DNA of 64,000 bases, from NCBI RefSeq assembly GCF_015706575.1, contig NW_024037058.1:6263806-6327805 (forward strand). The letters run 5' to 3'. The notes under the pieces were generated by a model. It made no database searches. It was not told where the DNA came from and was given only the letters and a program-made list of their open reading frames with translations. The stretch comes from Patiria miniata (lineage: Eukaryota; Echinodermata; Asteroidea; Valvatida; Asterinidae). Below, one piece after another: positions 32,626 through 44,241 of this stretch; position 1 is the first letter of the stretch; every line of letters starts with the position of its first letter. A program made the position numbers and the translations under genes.

Positions 32626-33181
32626 ACCAATGCTCCTTTTTAAAAAACATTTTTCAAAAGCTTAAGTCAAGTCATCACAAATATCCCATATCTCATATCA
32701 TATCTGCATTGAAAGTATTGGTGAACAGTACAAACACTATTTCTATGGTCTGCAAATAATCATGAAAATTCCTTAAGAAATGTGAAAATGAATATTACAC
32801 GTATGTAAGGTACCACACAATGCTGTATTTTTGTTTAAAGATTTCCAAATGGGACTGACAGGAATAACTAACTTGTAATGTTCTATATGTTGCATTGTAA
32901 TCTAGTGAATGCCATGCATACATTGGCATATATTCCCTTTGCTACAGAAATTTCATACAAATGTACAGACATGTACATGTACCAATAGGACTACAGTTCA
33001 ATATATTACATGTGTTATATTCATATTTCTGCTTCAGTGTAACACAGTGACTGGAACAGGCCCATGGTAAATCTATTGTTACCAGAAACTGGGCCTTCGA
33101 AGGTGTTCACAAAATAACAATACCTGTTGACTAGGCAATACAAGTTCAACTGTGTGACCTGTGATCCATTGCAGTCTGGTG

Positions 33182-33334
33182 TATTTATAGAATTGGGAAT
33201 TTACAGGCAGTGAGCAATGCCACACCCTACAGACATTCAAGTCAATCCAGAGAGTGAGAATCCACCAAATAGTCCACCAGTTTCTTCATCAAACTGCCAA
33301 ATTGATTGCAGAAATATCTTCTGACATCATTCAG
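33182..33334 (+). promoter_or_regulatory. Class C promoter and leader exon of T4
   Basis: TATA-like TATTTATAG near 33183-33191, followed by about 140 bases conserved with 51052-51205 and ending in the donor ATTCAG|GTATGT (GT at 33335). It pairs with acceptor TTTGCAG ending at 34597 for a 1263-bp leader intron. Unrelated in sequence to class A and class B leaders. Confidence 0.55.
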
Positions 33335-33595
33335 GTATGTTTAGTTGAGAATAAGCTTGACAAAGGCAACCAGAATTGGCATAGGAATCTGTGCAGACAT
33401 TTGACTACCAATTTGTAAATCAGTTTCCTTCTCTGATGCAGCATGAGCAGTGTGTTAAACCTGTCTGAAGAAGTTCATGAAAGCACGCAATGCAGAAACT
33501 TGAATTCATGCACATGTACCCACATGTACCAACCACGCTATCAATGGATAAGTCCTATTTTTTAGTTCATTTATACGTAAAAAACTAACACTTTA

Positions 33596-33978
33596 GGCCA
33601 AAAAAAAAAAGTATCTGGTTTCTGGTATAAAATTTGCCCCAAAAGTGGTGTGGCGACGCGGCTTTTTTTTTTTTTTTACCTGTTTTTTTTTTTTTTTTTT
33701 GGCTTCAAATGTCGGCTGATGACTGCAAATGGTGCCCGACTAAACTTAGTGCAAATATATGGGAGTCCAGAGAGGCCACATAAAGCTTATTCTCGATCAT
33801 AACCCCATCTAAAAACTCGTTTAAATTGTGCAGCAGCAGAATTCCAGTCAAACCAGTGAGTTTGGCGGTTTTGAGACATCATCTTTTATTGAAAAAAAAA
33901 ACTTTTTCATTTTGCCGACGCGCATGGCTACGGCAACGCGCGCGCATACCAGAAACCGGAGACATTATTTTTTTGGCC
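33596..33978. mobile_element. Harbinger-like MITE in the T4 leader intron
   Basis: Flanked by TTA at 33593-33595 and 33979-33981. Ends GGCCAAAAAAAAAAAGTATC...GGTTTCTGGTA and inverted counterpart form ~32-bp terminal inverted repeats. The T6 leader intron at ~51466 holds the empty site with one TTA. A TTA (TWA) duplication is typical of PIF/Harbinger. Non-coding; contains long T runs. Confidence 0.8.
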
Positions 33979-34641
33979 TTAGGCCACATTTTTTATATTT
34001 TGGATTACAGATCCACTGATTCAAAAAAAATTCTTTGACAATTGAAACAAAAAATATACAATGTTTAGCCAATTTTTAATTTTATATTTCCGCCAAACAT
34101 GACATAAAGCAATTGGCATGGTTGAAAAAGATTCGAGTGTGAAATTTACCATTTACAATATCACTACACAGCCTGAAACCGTCAGTTTCTCTATTAAAAG
34201 TTTCTCCATCCACACAATGTCCGTGTTTTTCTAGAAATACAGCAGGCACACGGGCAACTTCCATGGCTACAATGTAGCAACACGGAACAAAACTCTGCCT
34301 GGTGAAGTGGAGATTGCACGTTTATCCTGATCGCAGCCCGTTCAAGATCAGACGACTTCTGTTTTTTTTTCTCTTCATATTTTTTATTTCAAAAATAAAT
34401 ATTTCATTTGTGAAATATGGGCCCAAGACGAGTTTTTGAGAAGAAACACGAGTTTGAATTTCACTATCAAGTTTGATTTTGCCGGTTTGCACAGGTGCAG
34501 TTTTGTAACCTATGAATGCTTATTACAACCATATCATCATTTGAAGTTTGAAAACATGTAAATCCTAAAGCTTTCAATTGATGTGCTTCATTTGCAGGTT
34601 AAAGGTCGTCTACTCCGATCACATCAAGCCCAACAGTGAAG

Positions 34642-36570
34642 ATGGCATTCAATGTTACAGCTCAATCAGTGTTGGAGAAGATTAGTGTGGATCATCTGGA
34701 ATGCTCCATCTGCACCAACCGTTTCAGGCAGCCCAAACTGCTGGACTGTTTGCACAGTTTTTGCCTGCAATGCCTCCAAGAGCTCAGACAGAGCCAAGAT
34801 CCTAGTGGTACAAAGCTGACATGTCCTCTGTGCAGACGTGAAACCATGTTGAAAGGGTCTGGGGTTGCTGATCTCCCTAATAACTTTGCATTCAGTGCCC
34901 TGGTGGAGGAAGTTACAATGCAGGAAAAGCTACTGGAAGGTCAAGGCTCAGACATCAAATGTGAAAACTGTGATGAGGAGAATCAGGCTATTTCAAGATG
35001 CATGGACTGTGATCACTTCCTCTGTCAAGAATGTCAAAAGGCTCATGAACGTATGACTTTCATGAAATCTCATAAAATCTACACACTGGCTCAACTTCGA
35101 TCAGGAGAGATTGTCTACAAGAGTAAACTAAGAGAAGACATTCCAAAATGTGGCAAGCATCCAGATCAGAATCTCAATGTCTACTGCAACTCATGTCAGC
35201 AAGTCATATGTACAACTTGCTCGGTACTTGACCATGCAAAACACTCCCTCATTGGACTACCTGTGGCTTTTGAGAAATGTCTGAAAAAAGTTAAAGAACT
35301 TGTTGCAAGTGTTAGTAAGAGTAAAACAAAACTGAACAACAGCATTGAGAAGACTTACAAATCTCGTAAGAAACTCAATACCATGTTTGCAAACACCAAC
35401 AAGAAAATCACAGAGAAAGCTGACCAAGAGGTTGCCAAGATCCGACAGGAGGAGCAGAAACTGTTAAAAGAGACTGACAGGATTTATCAAAAAAGAGTAA
35501 CAACATTTGATGCAGCTCAAGCCAATAACAGCAAAGAGGTGACAAAGACAGAGCACAAGTTGGAGGAGGTGAAACAACTCATGAATCAATCAAGTTGCTA
35601 TGAGATTCTTGAACTTCAGCAGAAGCTCTTGCATAACCTCAGTGAATTGACAGGGAAACAGCCACAGCAAGTTCCTGACAAGTTGACCTTCATGGACTTT
35701 GAAGAAGGTGAGAGGTCACTTGGGAGACTCATTCTGGAGGAAGAACCAAAGGCTGCAGCAAAGCAATCACCAAGACCTGCAAGATCATGTGTGAAGAAGA
35801 AATGGGAACTGAAGACTGAAATCAATAACTTTGAAATAGGAAATGCACGGCTACGACATGTGTCAGCACTCTCTGACAATAACATAGTATTACCCACATT
35901 AATTAATATACTATTCACAGTCTCACTGACCAATAGTCAACACACACCATCTCCTATCCCACAAAGGCTACAAATCAATGGCCTCACTCATGTATGGTGT
36001 ATTGCAGTGAGCAAGGATGACAAGCTCCTTGTTCTAGATGGTCCAGTAGTCAAGGTCTTCAACAAGCAACATCAGCTCCTCCATCAGTTCACACCAGGTA
36101 GAGGGTCATACAGCCTTGCAGTGGATGACAGCAATCTGATGGCAGTGGGTCATGAAGGCGAGGATGAGATATCTCTACACAACCCAGATGGATCCCTCAT
36201 CAGGAGACTGCCTGCTCCACTGATTCAATATCATCTAACAATGCACAATCACCGCCTTATCTACACAAACTGTCCTAAGCAAAGATTGGTATGTGTAGAC
36301 TACTATGGTGCCAGTGTATTCTCAGTAGACATGACCAGCAACATGCAGGAGGATGGGCGCCCTGCTGGTGTGTGCTGTGACAGTGATGGCAGCATCTATG
36401 TTGCTGTGGGCAGATATCAAACAGGTGATATTCTGCATTACAGTCCTGATGGCAAGTACATTGGATGTGTGATCAAGGGATGTGGTCATCCATGTGGCAT
36501 CACATTCACATCAGGTGGTGATCTGGTAGTGGCTGCAGGACAGTCTGTAGAGGTCTATCACCGAGTGTAA
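34642..36570 (+). CDS. T4: TRIM-NHL-like E3 ligase (short form)
   Basis: 642 aa, the shortest intact copy. Starts Met-Ala-Phe where others have Met-Ala-Ser. RING and both B-boxes have all zinc ligands. The coiled coil is of the second subtype (VxKSKTKLN...ADQEVAKIRQEEQ, one heptad unit only), shared with T6 and T7. One linker module (KKKWELKTE). In the propeller a 12-bp in-frame deletion removes four residues (Gln-Pro-Thr-Cys) before LAVDDSNL, and the first propeller segment is shorter than in any other copy except T6. The start is the conserved ATG; a GTG two codons upstream is not used. AATAAA at 36581-36586, 11 bases after the stop, is a possible poly(A) signal. Confidence 0.93.
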   Translation: MAFNVTAQSVLEKISVDHLECSICTNRFRQPKLLDCLHSFCLQCLQELRQSQDPSGTKLTCPLCRRETMLKGSGVADLPNNFAFSALVEEVTMQEKLLEGQGSDIKCENCDEENQAISRCMDCDHFLCQECQKAHERMTFMKSHKIYTLAQLRSGEIVYKSKLREDIPKCGKHPDQNLNVYCNSCQQVICTTCSVLDHAKHSLIGLPVAFEKCLKKVKELVASVSKSKTKLNNSIEKTYKSRKKLNTMFANTNKKITEKADQEVAKIRQEEQKLLKETDRIYQKRVTTFDAAQANNSKEVTKTEHKLEEVKQLMNQSSCYEILELQQKLLHNLSELTGKQPQQVPDKLTFMDFEEGERSLGRLILEEEPKAAAKQSPRPARSCVKKKWELKTEINNFEIGNARLRHVSALSDNNIVLPTLINILFTVSLTNSQHTPSPIPQRLQINGLTHVWCIAVSKDDKLLVLDGPVVKVFNKQHQLLHQFTPGRGSYSLAVDDSNLMAVGHEGEDEISLHNPDGSLIRRLPAPLIQYHLTMHNHRLIYTNCPKQRLVCVDYYGASVFSVDMTSNMQEDGRPAGVCCDSDGSIYVAVGRYQTGDILHYSPDGKYIGCVIKGCGHPCGITFTSGGDLVVAAGQSVEVYHRV

Positions 36571-38986
36571 GGACGGATTAAATAAACTGGGGCTATCCAG
36601 TGTATCCATCAACCACTTTCATCAGATATTGAATATTGTTATCACTGAAAAAGAACTTGAAAGTACACTCCCTCTAATAACATTCTACAATACTGTATAT
36701 TTGGTTTATTTCTAAGGTCTTTGGTCTCTGTATGTGTTGACTCTAATACCTTAACCACTTCCCCTTTGGAAAATCTTGAACTTAAACACCCAGCCTACAT
36801 GTACATGTACTTAGCCTACATGTACATGTACTTGAAAATACTACATCAGGTGCTCCAATAATGAGAGGAAAAAATGACCCTTAACATTGTTTGCAAATAG
36901 TGCACATTTTAGAAATATTACAAATGAGAGGGAAAGTATTACCACGAGAGGCAATTCAATTTTCTCAGATTTGTCTCAGCAAATACGAAGTCAATGCATG
37001 ATGTGTTTTCCAAGTATAAGATATAATCATACTCCTGTATATAAAATATAAACATTTCCTTACATTTTGTTATTTGATTTTTAAATTATTGGGAAAATTA
37101 TTGAGTTTAAATAAATGCAACTTATTTTAAATGAAAAAGATCTTGCACCTCCATGTACTCAAAAGCAACTGGATGAAATATGTGTGCGATTTTGAACTAA
37201 AGTGATAGTTTAAAAGTAAATCATATGCAATCCCTTGGTTGTCTCTTTCACAGTGCTTTCTGAGTGCCTCATCAAATTAATATTAGTTTCATTACATTTA
37301 CAACCAAATTGAAAGTGGAAACTTGTACATTCTACTGAAATGATAAATGGATGTTTGTAAATGTGGTTAATATAATGGATGTACTTTTTTTTGTACTAAA
37401 ATTTTGTTTGTTTGCCTTTCTTAATGTGATTTTTTTTTAAAATATTGCAATAGAAGGTGTACATTCTATGAATTTGGGGTTCATTTTTTTCCTGTCCCTA
37501 TACATCTGGCATCTACGATTTTGTAATAGAAGATGCACTCCTTTATGTGTGTACTCTTCCTCCAAGAATGCTTGTGTGAATCACATAACCAACCCAATAA
37601 ATATTAATTAGTTTGAAGTCATTTTTAATGCCACTTGATTGGCAAATGATAATTTAGGAGGTTACAGGGACAAAACAAATGTCCGACTTTGGACCCTAAA
37701 TGTATAGAATGACCTACTTGTGAGAGGTTCCATATCATTACAATAATAGTTTAGTTTATTCCATAAATGATTGAGGCTTTTACTTCTTTAAATAAGTAAT
37801 GGTTTGCTACATGCTGATAGACCAAAAAGTCTAAATGAAGCAATGAGCATTTGCTTTAATTACAGAATATCTCTCCAAGAGAACGCAGCTTCCATGACAA
37901 CAATGGCACTTCAGCCAAGATCCAAAGTCTGTTATTTACCAATCAGCATCTCACATACTTTTCAGCAGAATTTTCGACTGGGCATGTGTGACTCCTAGGG
38001 TTATTGCATACATAATGAGGGCTGCCTGTTTTACACCGATGATGCGACTCAAAAAGATATCTTTGTATTTTATCATTTATAGACCACTTAATTTGGAAGC
38101 CATTGTTACTGTATTACTAGTTAGTTCATTCACTGTATATTTTGTCGAAGACATTTTTAAAAACGTTTTCTGAGAACATAGCAACAATGATTTCATGAAA
38201 CATCCGTCTTTTCTACGTTGTCGTTTGTTTACATTTAGGACCATTTTGTTTTCCAAAAAAACATAACATCACTGATCAGTGGTTTCCCCAACATATACAT
38301 GTATATTTGTACATCTATACAGTAATCAGATTTGTGAACACATTTTCTCTTGATTTTTTAATCTCCTGATTGACCGCATTGGAACATTGTCAACATGCTC
38401 TCAAAATATATTGAGAATGTAACTATGATCTTAGAAAATTAGTCAGGCTTGTTGAGGTCTAGTACCACGTATTGCGAGCAAAAAAAACCAAACTCTACAC
38501 AAACACTGCTTAGTCAGCTTAGAAAATTTTTCTTTTTTATCAAAACAAAAAAAAGGTAGCAAAAAGAAATCTTTTGTATATTAAAGATCGCCTCATGGGG
38601 TTTAATGTTCAGTATTTTATTCTCCTGTGAAAACTTAAAATGTCTAGAAATCCAAAGCGAAAAAGTGACACATGAATGATCAAAACTTGTTGGCACCTTA
38701 GCAACCACTTTACAAGGGAAACATCACAACGTGGAATTGTTTTTCCCAAATTAATTTCTAGCTATAGCATTTTTAGGGCATGCTTATACAAAAAAATATT
38801 TAAAGTAAATATTTCTTTAAATTACAGGTGTAAAAACAGTTAAACTTTACATCTAAAAGTGGAAGAACTGATGTCGTATGGTTGCCGAGGGTGCAGTCAA
38901 GTACCCACCACACCTATAGATAACTTATAAATATCACACATTCTATGGGAGTGAAATATACGTGATCTGGAACTTTCTAAAGGTAC

Positions 38987-39153
38987 CAGCGGCGTAACTA
39001 GGGTTAAGCTTCTAGGGGGCAGCTGGGGGTTCACCAATTTTTTTTAAAGGGGGGGGGGGGGCAAGGAAGGTAATGGGTACATTTGTTGTGTGCAATTCAA
39101 GATTTCAAATGGAGTGGGGGAGGGGAGACACATGCCCCATAGTTACACCTTTA
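38987..39153. mobile_element. hAT-like MITE, copy after T4
   Basis: AAAGGTAC at 38979-38986 and 39154-39161; ends CAGCGGCGTAACTA and, inverted, TAAAGGTGTAACTA. Same insertion as 18164-18337, with a longer G run (13 G) inside. Confidence 0.7.
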
Positions 39154-40116
39154 AAAGGTACACAGAAATATGGAATTCTAACATCATATCAGGTTCAACA
39201 GTCCCTTACATATTTACAATTAAAACTAGTTACGAACCAATAAAATATTTGGATGGTATCACCCCCTTTAATTGCATAATGTTGCAGTCCACTCTTTGTT
39301 TTATAAATTGAAATACAAAATGGTTTTGTAGGAATGAAGCCTTAACACTAGTCTGAATATCACCCATTGTATCACCCTCTCCATCTCTGGTCCAACATCT
39401 GATATATCTAACCCCGTGTGCCAGCACATTGGAGTTGACATGACATCATTTCATTCTGAAATCTGTACTAAGCTTTTCATTGGTCAATTTTGATGCTATG
39501 TTTTTGTAATACAACAACCAACATGGAGATCCAATAAAACCCGACATTGGCTTTCAAAACTGTTAGCATACGCAGACGCTCACTGTGGGTGAGACATGGG
39601 CAAGATGTGAACGTGCCAGGGGGCATTGTCATTACGCGCGTTATTTAAAATATGATGTGATGATGATTCAAGGTCACGCTCGCGCATCAAATAACATATC
39701 ATTACAGGCCGTGATCACGACCTGTAAAATAGACTGTGTCTCACACGTGAGACACAGTTCACACAATTGACAATGCTGACACAATTCACAATGTAAAAGC
39801 ATAATGGATGTCGAGCCTAGGTTTTATTAGATGTACATGACAACAGGTTACCGAAGACCCGACATAAAAGGCACCTGCTGAATGGTCTTGAGGTCAAGAC
39901 GCAGACTTGTTTTGCACAATAATCGCCGAATCTGCTCGCATATCATGGACTCTTGCTGCATACGGGGATATTCCATAGACTACCTTAGCACCCATCCCGC
40001 CTACAATTAAGAACAATGCAGTGTGAGTGTGCTAACAAGTGTTTGCCTCAAGAGGCCACTTTTTTAACTTAACGGTCTATTTAAAAAGTATAGTAATTTC
40101 TACAAAATGAACTTAC

Positions 40117-40213
40117 CTGTACATGGAAGTGCATTGGGGAGTCTGTTCTTGTTTTTGCAGACAGGTTTCTTGGCTTCCTCACAGTTGACTGCCACTGACA
40201 TTTCATATAGCAC
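40117..40213 (-). pseudogene. Exon-like fragment E97, copy 3
   Basis: Third copy of the 97-bp block (see 7987-8083), splice sites preserved (TGTAG| and CAG|GTAAGT), a few substitutions, both frames open. Conservation of sites and length across three copies either reflects recent duplication or residual function. Confidence 0.5.
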
Positions 40214-40512
40214 CTACATTTCAAAGTGAACAAATTGACAGACAACACACATTACATTGCTTTTTCTCTCTCTAGCTCAGACTTCAATTACGAATCATGT
40301 TATCTTTGACTGACTTAATCGTTTGCATATTCATTCTTCAGCAGCGCATTGACAACTTAGCTATACACCAGTATGGCAGAAATATAGAACCGAGTCTGTG
40401 ACACGGACTTGAGTTTGACTTGAGTTGCAAATTCTCAGACTTAACTTCAAGTTACAAGATTTTTAAATTTGTGAGTTCTTGAAATACCACTGAGCCAAAC
40501 TTTTACCCCAAA

Positions 40513-40680
40513 TCACCTTGAATTCCTCCACAGGGTATCTGTTTTTGCAGTGTTGTCCGAATCGCGAGAAACGAAGTATTCTGCGACAAAACTCTGAAAA
40601 AGTTGTTGCTCCTGCTGACCAAGATTTGCGCTTTGCAAGTCGTTTATGGCCTCGGCAAACTGCCGATCTCGATTTGCCAT
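40513..40680 (-). CDS. Short unrecognised ORF, possible first coding exon
   Basis: Minus strand, ATG at 40680, 55 codons. The first ~43 (MANRDRQFAEAINDL... then LFQSFVAEYFVSR) look like real protein with an amphipathic helix. Sits in a CpG-richer stretch (40553-41230) present only in this S1 spacer and replacing the 8760-9900 DNA of the T1-T2 spacer. I do not recognise a family. It could be the start of a transposon-encoded or domesticated gene whose rest is missing. Confidence 0.3.
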   Translation of the reverse strand: MANRDRQFAEAINDLQSANLGQQEQQLFQSFVAEYFVSRDSDNTAKTDTLWRNSR

Positions 40681-41810
40681 GTTTTGAATAACTATTACGG
40701 AGTTATTATAGTGAAATTTCAACGAAAGAAGAGGGAAAGTACATGAGACAAAACGATCGATAAAACGTTCAAAAGAATTGCATGCACACGTACATGTACA
40801 TGTACAATGTACATATCCCACACGCACACACACCACGGCCTGCACTCAGCGAAAAAATCGGCCACGTCAACATGCCTTGTGCGCACGCGTAGTATGACAC
40901 GGACAACGTATTGTCCAATTACACAGAGCCATTTCGCACACGTGATCCACAGCCGAGCCTTGCTTAGTAACAAGCTTGGTTTGTTTACACAAATATTTAC
41001 GAGCATAACTGTTTAGCATAAGGCCTTTGACCCCATTTTTAACCATATTTGGACAGAGGGAGATCCCAGCTTTCAGTCGGTACCAAAATTATACGTAGGG
41101 GTGTAATTTTTTTTGCAAAACACGATAGGCGAATTTCAGCAATCTATAGCTCGTTAAAAGTGAAACAATGGACAAACTGAAACAATAGGACTCACAAAAA
41201 CCTTCATTTATTCCACTTTATCAATCAAAATCAACCATAATAAGAAAGTCGATTTTTTATTATATTTTTCACCCCCACAACTTCGAACACCCCGTACGTG
41301 GGAATACGTTGTGCGAGAAGCGACTCATTTTCGTAGAGCCCGTCACAAATATCAATGGAAGAGCGACAAGTGGCTATCATTTCCCCAAGGAATAGAAGGG
41401 AAAAGCCACCCGTTCCTGTAGGTAGTAAACCCAAAACTGTGTAATTACATAATTCAATAGTTGGCACGTGTTCAAAGTCATCTTTCAGTAACTACCAGGG
41501 CATGCAGAGTGAAGTTCTGAAGGGCGCTATCTTTTGAAAAGTGAGTAGGCCTACCGTAGCACTGGCAGCCTCAAATCACTGTTCCGAATGATCGCTATTA
41601 CAAACAATTTCTGTAGATCCCGCGATTTTCGTTATAGCGGCACTCCACTGTAATGATCAATTTCTCAAGTACAAGTATCTTGACAGATTTTTTTGTGGGC
41701 CTCAAGAAACTAGGACGGAAAAAATGTGACAGGACCTTTCTTATGCTATGATTTTAAGCCTCGCCCTTTTTGAGCAACAATAGACTGATTCAAAACCACA
41801 TCATTGCTGA
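40681..41810. other. Spacer between T4 and T5, CpG-richer insert plus shared S1 DNA
   Basis: 40681-41230 holds runs of CACACACG and a palindromic 'tacatgtacatgtaca', and could be a promoter for the minus-strand ORF. From about 41285 on it rejoins sequence shared with 9970-10450, including the right half of the Tigger-like element (to ~41655). Confidence 0.4.
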
Positions 41811-41816
41811 ACATAC

Positions 41817-41897
41817 CTGTTCATCAGTCTGTGATGTGTAGAGGTGGGCGTGGCTCTCCCCCATCTCAGCATTCATCTCAGCAATGGACCAATCAGC
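41817..41897 (-). pseudogene. BLTP2-like DWS exon, copy 3
   Basis: 81 bp, open, acceptor CCCTAG| and donor CAG|GTATGT. One coding difference from copy 1 near the end (Asp-Glu-Gln for Asp-Lys-Gln). As in copy 1, no neighbouring BLTP2 exons are seen. Probably an orphan fragment, although its frame is intact. Confidence 0.55.
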
Positions 41898-42773
41898 CTA
41901 GGGAAGGCAAAAAATATGAATGAATATTCAAAATTAGTGCCGAATGAAATGAACCCCAGTTTAGTAGAAGAGAAAGCTTTAGAAATGTGAGTTTTGGAAA
42001 TTTAAAGCACTGCTGATGCTGAAAAACTGAAAATATGACAAGTTTGTTGTTATCGTGAAAGCAAGCGTAGTGCTGTTGAATGCTATACATGCATGTAAAT
42101 TGTAAAACACCAACTGCAGAGTAACTAAAATGTAGATAAATATAAAAACCAACAAAACAAAACTAGGTTCCAAAACTAATTACAGTCGGTTCATTGTGTA
42201 CCTCTTTTTTTATTTTGTTTATTTTTGTCTTCACGACAGACTTGAGTATCCTGACTGGAGACAAATCAAAGGATATTAAAACAGGTGTCATCTGCAATAA
42301 CAGTCAGCTTAGAATAACTGCATCAGGTAATTGACCTGTGGCTTCTTCAGGTTTACCTTTCTGATAAACCTGTCCGTAATCTTGCTAATTACAAGGTCTA
42401 GACTCTTGGATCCATTAGATATAAAACACAGTCAGCATGCTGTATTTGATTTTACTATGAGCATGTACCAAAGCTCTACATTAGTGAAATCTGGGGACTG
42501 CAAATATTACCAGCCCAGAACCTTTGGATCCATTTGAGATAAAACACTGCATTTGATTTTACTATGAGCACGTACCAAAGTTCTACGTTATCGGAATTGG
42601 GGTCCTGGTACTGCAAATATTACCAGCCCAACACCTTTGGATCCATTAGATATAGAACACTGCATTTGATATTACTATGAGCACGTACCAAAGCACTACA
42701 GAAGTGGAATCTGGGGACTACAAATGACTTAACTCAAAATCAGGTGACATGGTCTGTGTTGATACAGAGGGGC

Positions 42774-42880
42774 GTATACATAGAACGCCATCTTTGTTCA
42801 TTTCAACCAGAATATAAGCCGTTTTAGTGTAAGCGACATCAGAATTGGCAGAGCAGTGGCAAATTGTATGGATCCATAAG
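42774..42880 (+). promoter_or_regulatory. Class B promoter and leader exon of T5
   Basis: TATA-like GTATACATAG (42774-42783), the 'acgccatctttgttcattt' block, and a leader ending at CATAAG|GTAAAG (GT at 42881). Intron to the acceptor at 44197 is 1317 bp. The second half of this leader has diverged from T2 and T3. Two extra ~110-bp tandem copies of the 'ttggatccatt.gatat.aaaacactgcatttgat' unit lie just upstream (42400-42720). Confidence 0.55.
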
Positions 42881-44241
42881 GTAAAGTTGGTTTATGTGTT
42901 ATCTTAATAATCATTGAAAGTAAACAGTTGGTTTAGATCACAAGTTACACAAATCTCATATGAAATATATGTAACTAAATACTTGCCAATTCTATACTGG
43001 AAATTAAGGGGATCTATAATGTAAAATAATATCATACATATGTGTTGGAATTAAGGTGGATCTGTAATGTAAAACAGAATCATACAGTGTAATACATGGA
43101 TAACCTAATTGTACTCATAACAGAAATAAGTGGCTCATTGTTTGAACTTACTGTTACAAGAACAATCTAAGATTGGCACAGGGTTTCTTTACTGATTAAA
43201 AAAATCAAAAGTGATTTGATGATGATTTTTTAAAACAAAATAGTAAACCTTTTCTTTAAAAGAAAAAGAATTTTTTTCCAGCAACTATATGATTTCAAAT
43301 ACAGGCCAGTTAAAATACCTAAGACATTATTTTATGTTTTATTGTAACCTGTCTGTTACGATCTGTTTCATTCCGAGCTGTAACTACATGTATGTCCTCG
43401 TGGAGTCAATCACAAGTCATTCTTTGATAGGGCAAATCATAAACTACTTTAACTATGTCACAGACATTCTTTGTCAATGAAAACCTGTTACTGGCCACCT
43501 AAAGTGGCACTGACTTGTAATAAATATTACTAGAACTAAGCTTACGAGTGGAAAATGTCACGTACATGTCACAGCTGAAATATGTTGCATTTTTCAGAAT
43601 AAAACTGCTCTTTAGTGTAAACACTACTAATTGCTCTTTTCTTGTGAACAAAATATAATAAACACCAGGCTTGAGTCATGCTTATAGTAGGGGAATAATC
43701 TTTCAAATTTCTAAATACTCAATTTGACAAACACATTGTGATAGAACAGGAAATATAAAGTTACCAACTGTATGTTTTGAGTATCAACATTTGAGTAACC
43801 CACACTTTGCATATTGGAGATTCCTGGTATCTGATTGGTCAACTGAGTTTATGCGAAGTAGTATGGCAAAGAGAAGTTGTACTTAGCCTATGGGGCTCAA
43901 AGTGTATTTGAGGCATTGCAGGACTAGGATTTAGACAGTTGATTGCTTGATTAGGAGGCTCTTGATGATGAAGAATGCATAATTAAGGGCATGACCACTG
44001 TTCTTGATGTGTCTCCGATCACCAATTATTAGTCTATGTTCTAGGGTTGGATCTACTTAGGATTAAAGGATTCAAGGGCAAAGTCAAGAAAGAGAAGTTG
44101 CCCCAACTTTACGTTCCTCCACCCACATTTCAACTCCACCCACATTCCAACTATACACACATTCCAAAACCTTTTACATAATGTGCTTCATTTGCAGGCT
44201 AAAGGTCTATCTACCCTATCACATCAAACCAATCAGTGGAG

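Larger units (their letters stand above)
28419..33180. other. D-II type 3' flank of T3
   Basis: No gene. Co-linear with the 46231-51050 flank of T5 (shared: 'ggacagaataattacacca', 'cagaactgaaattgggaaat', 'tgctggcctagtctatgacatca', 'gtaacacagtgactggaacagg'). Insertions particular to this copy are an hAT-like element (29979-30330) and the minisatellite complex (31566-32625). Confidence 0.7.
36571..40260. other. D-I type 3' flank of T4
   Basis: No plus-strand gene. Co-linear with 15516-19400 and 5577-8160. Contains a duplicated palindromic 'agcctacatgtacatgtactt' at about 36790-36835, the hAT-like MITE (38987-39153), and about 130 bases near 38470-38600 that are absent from the T2 flank. Confidence 0.65.
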
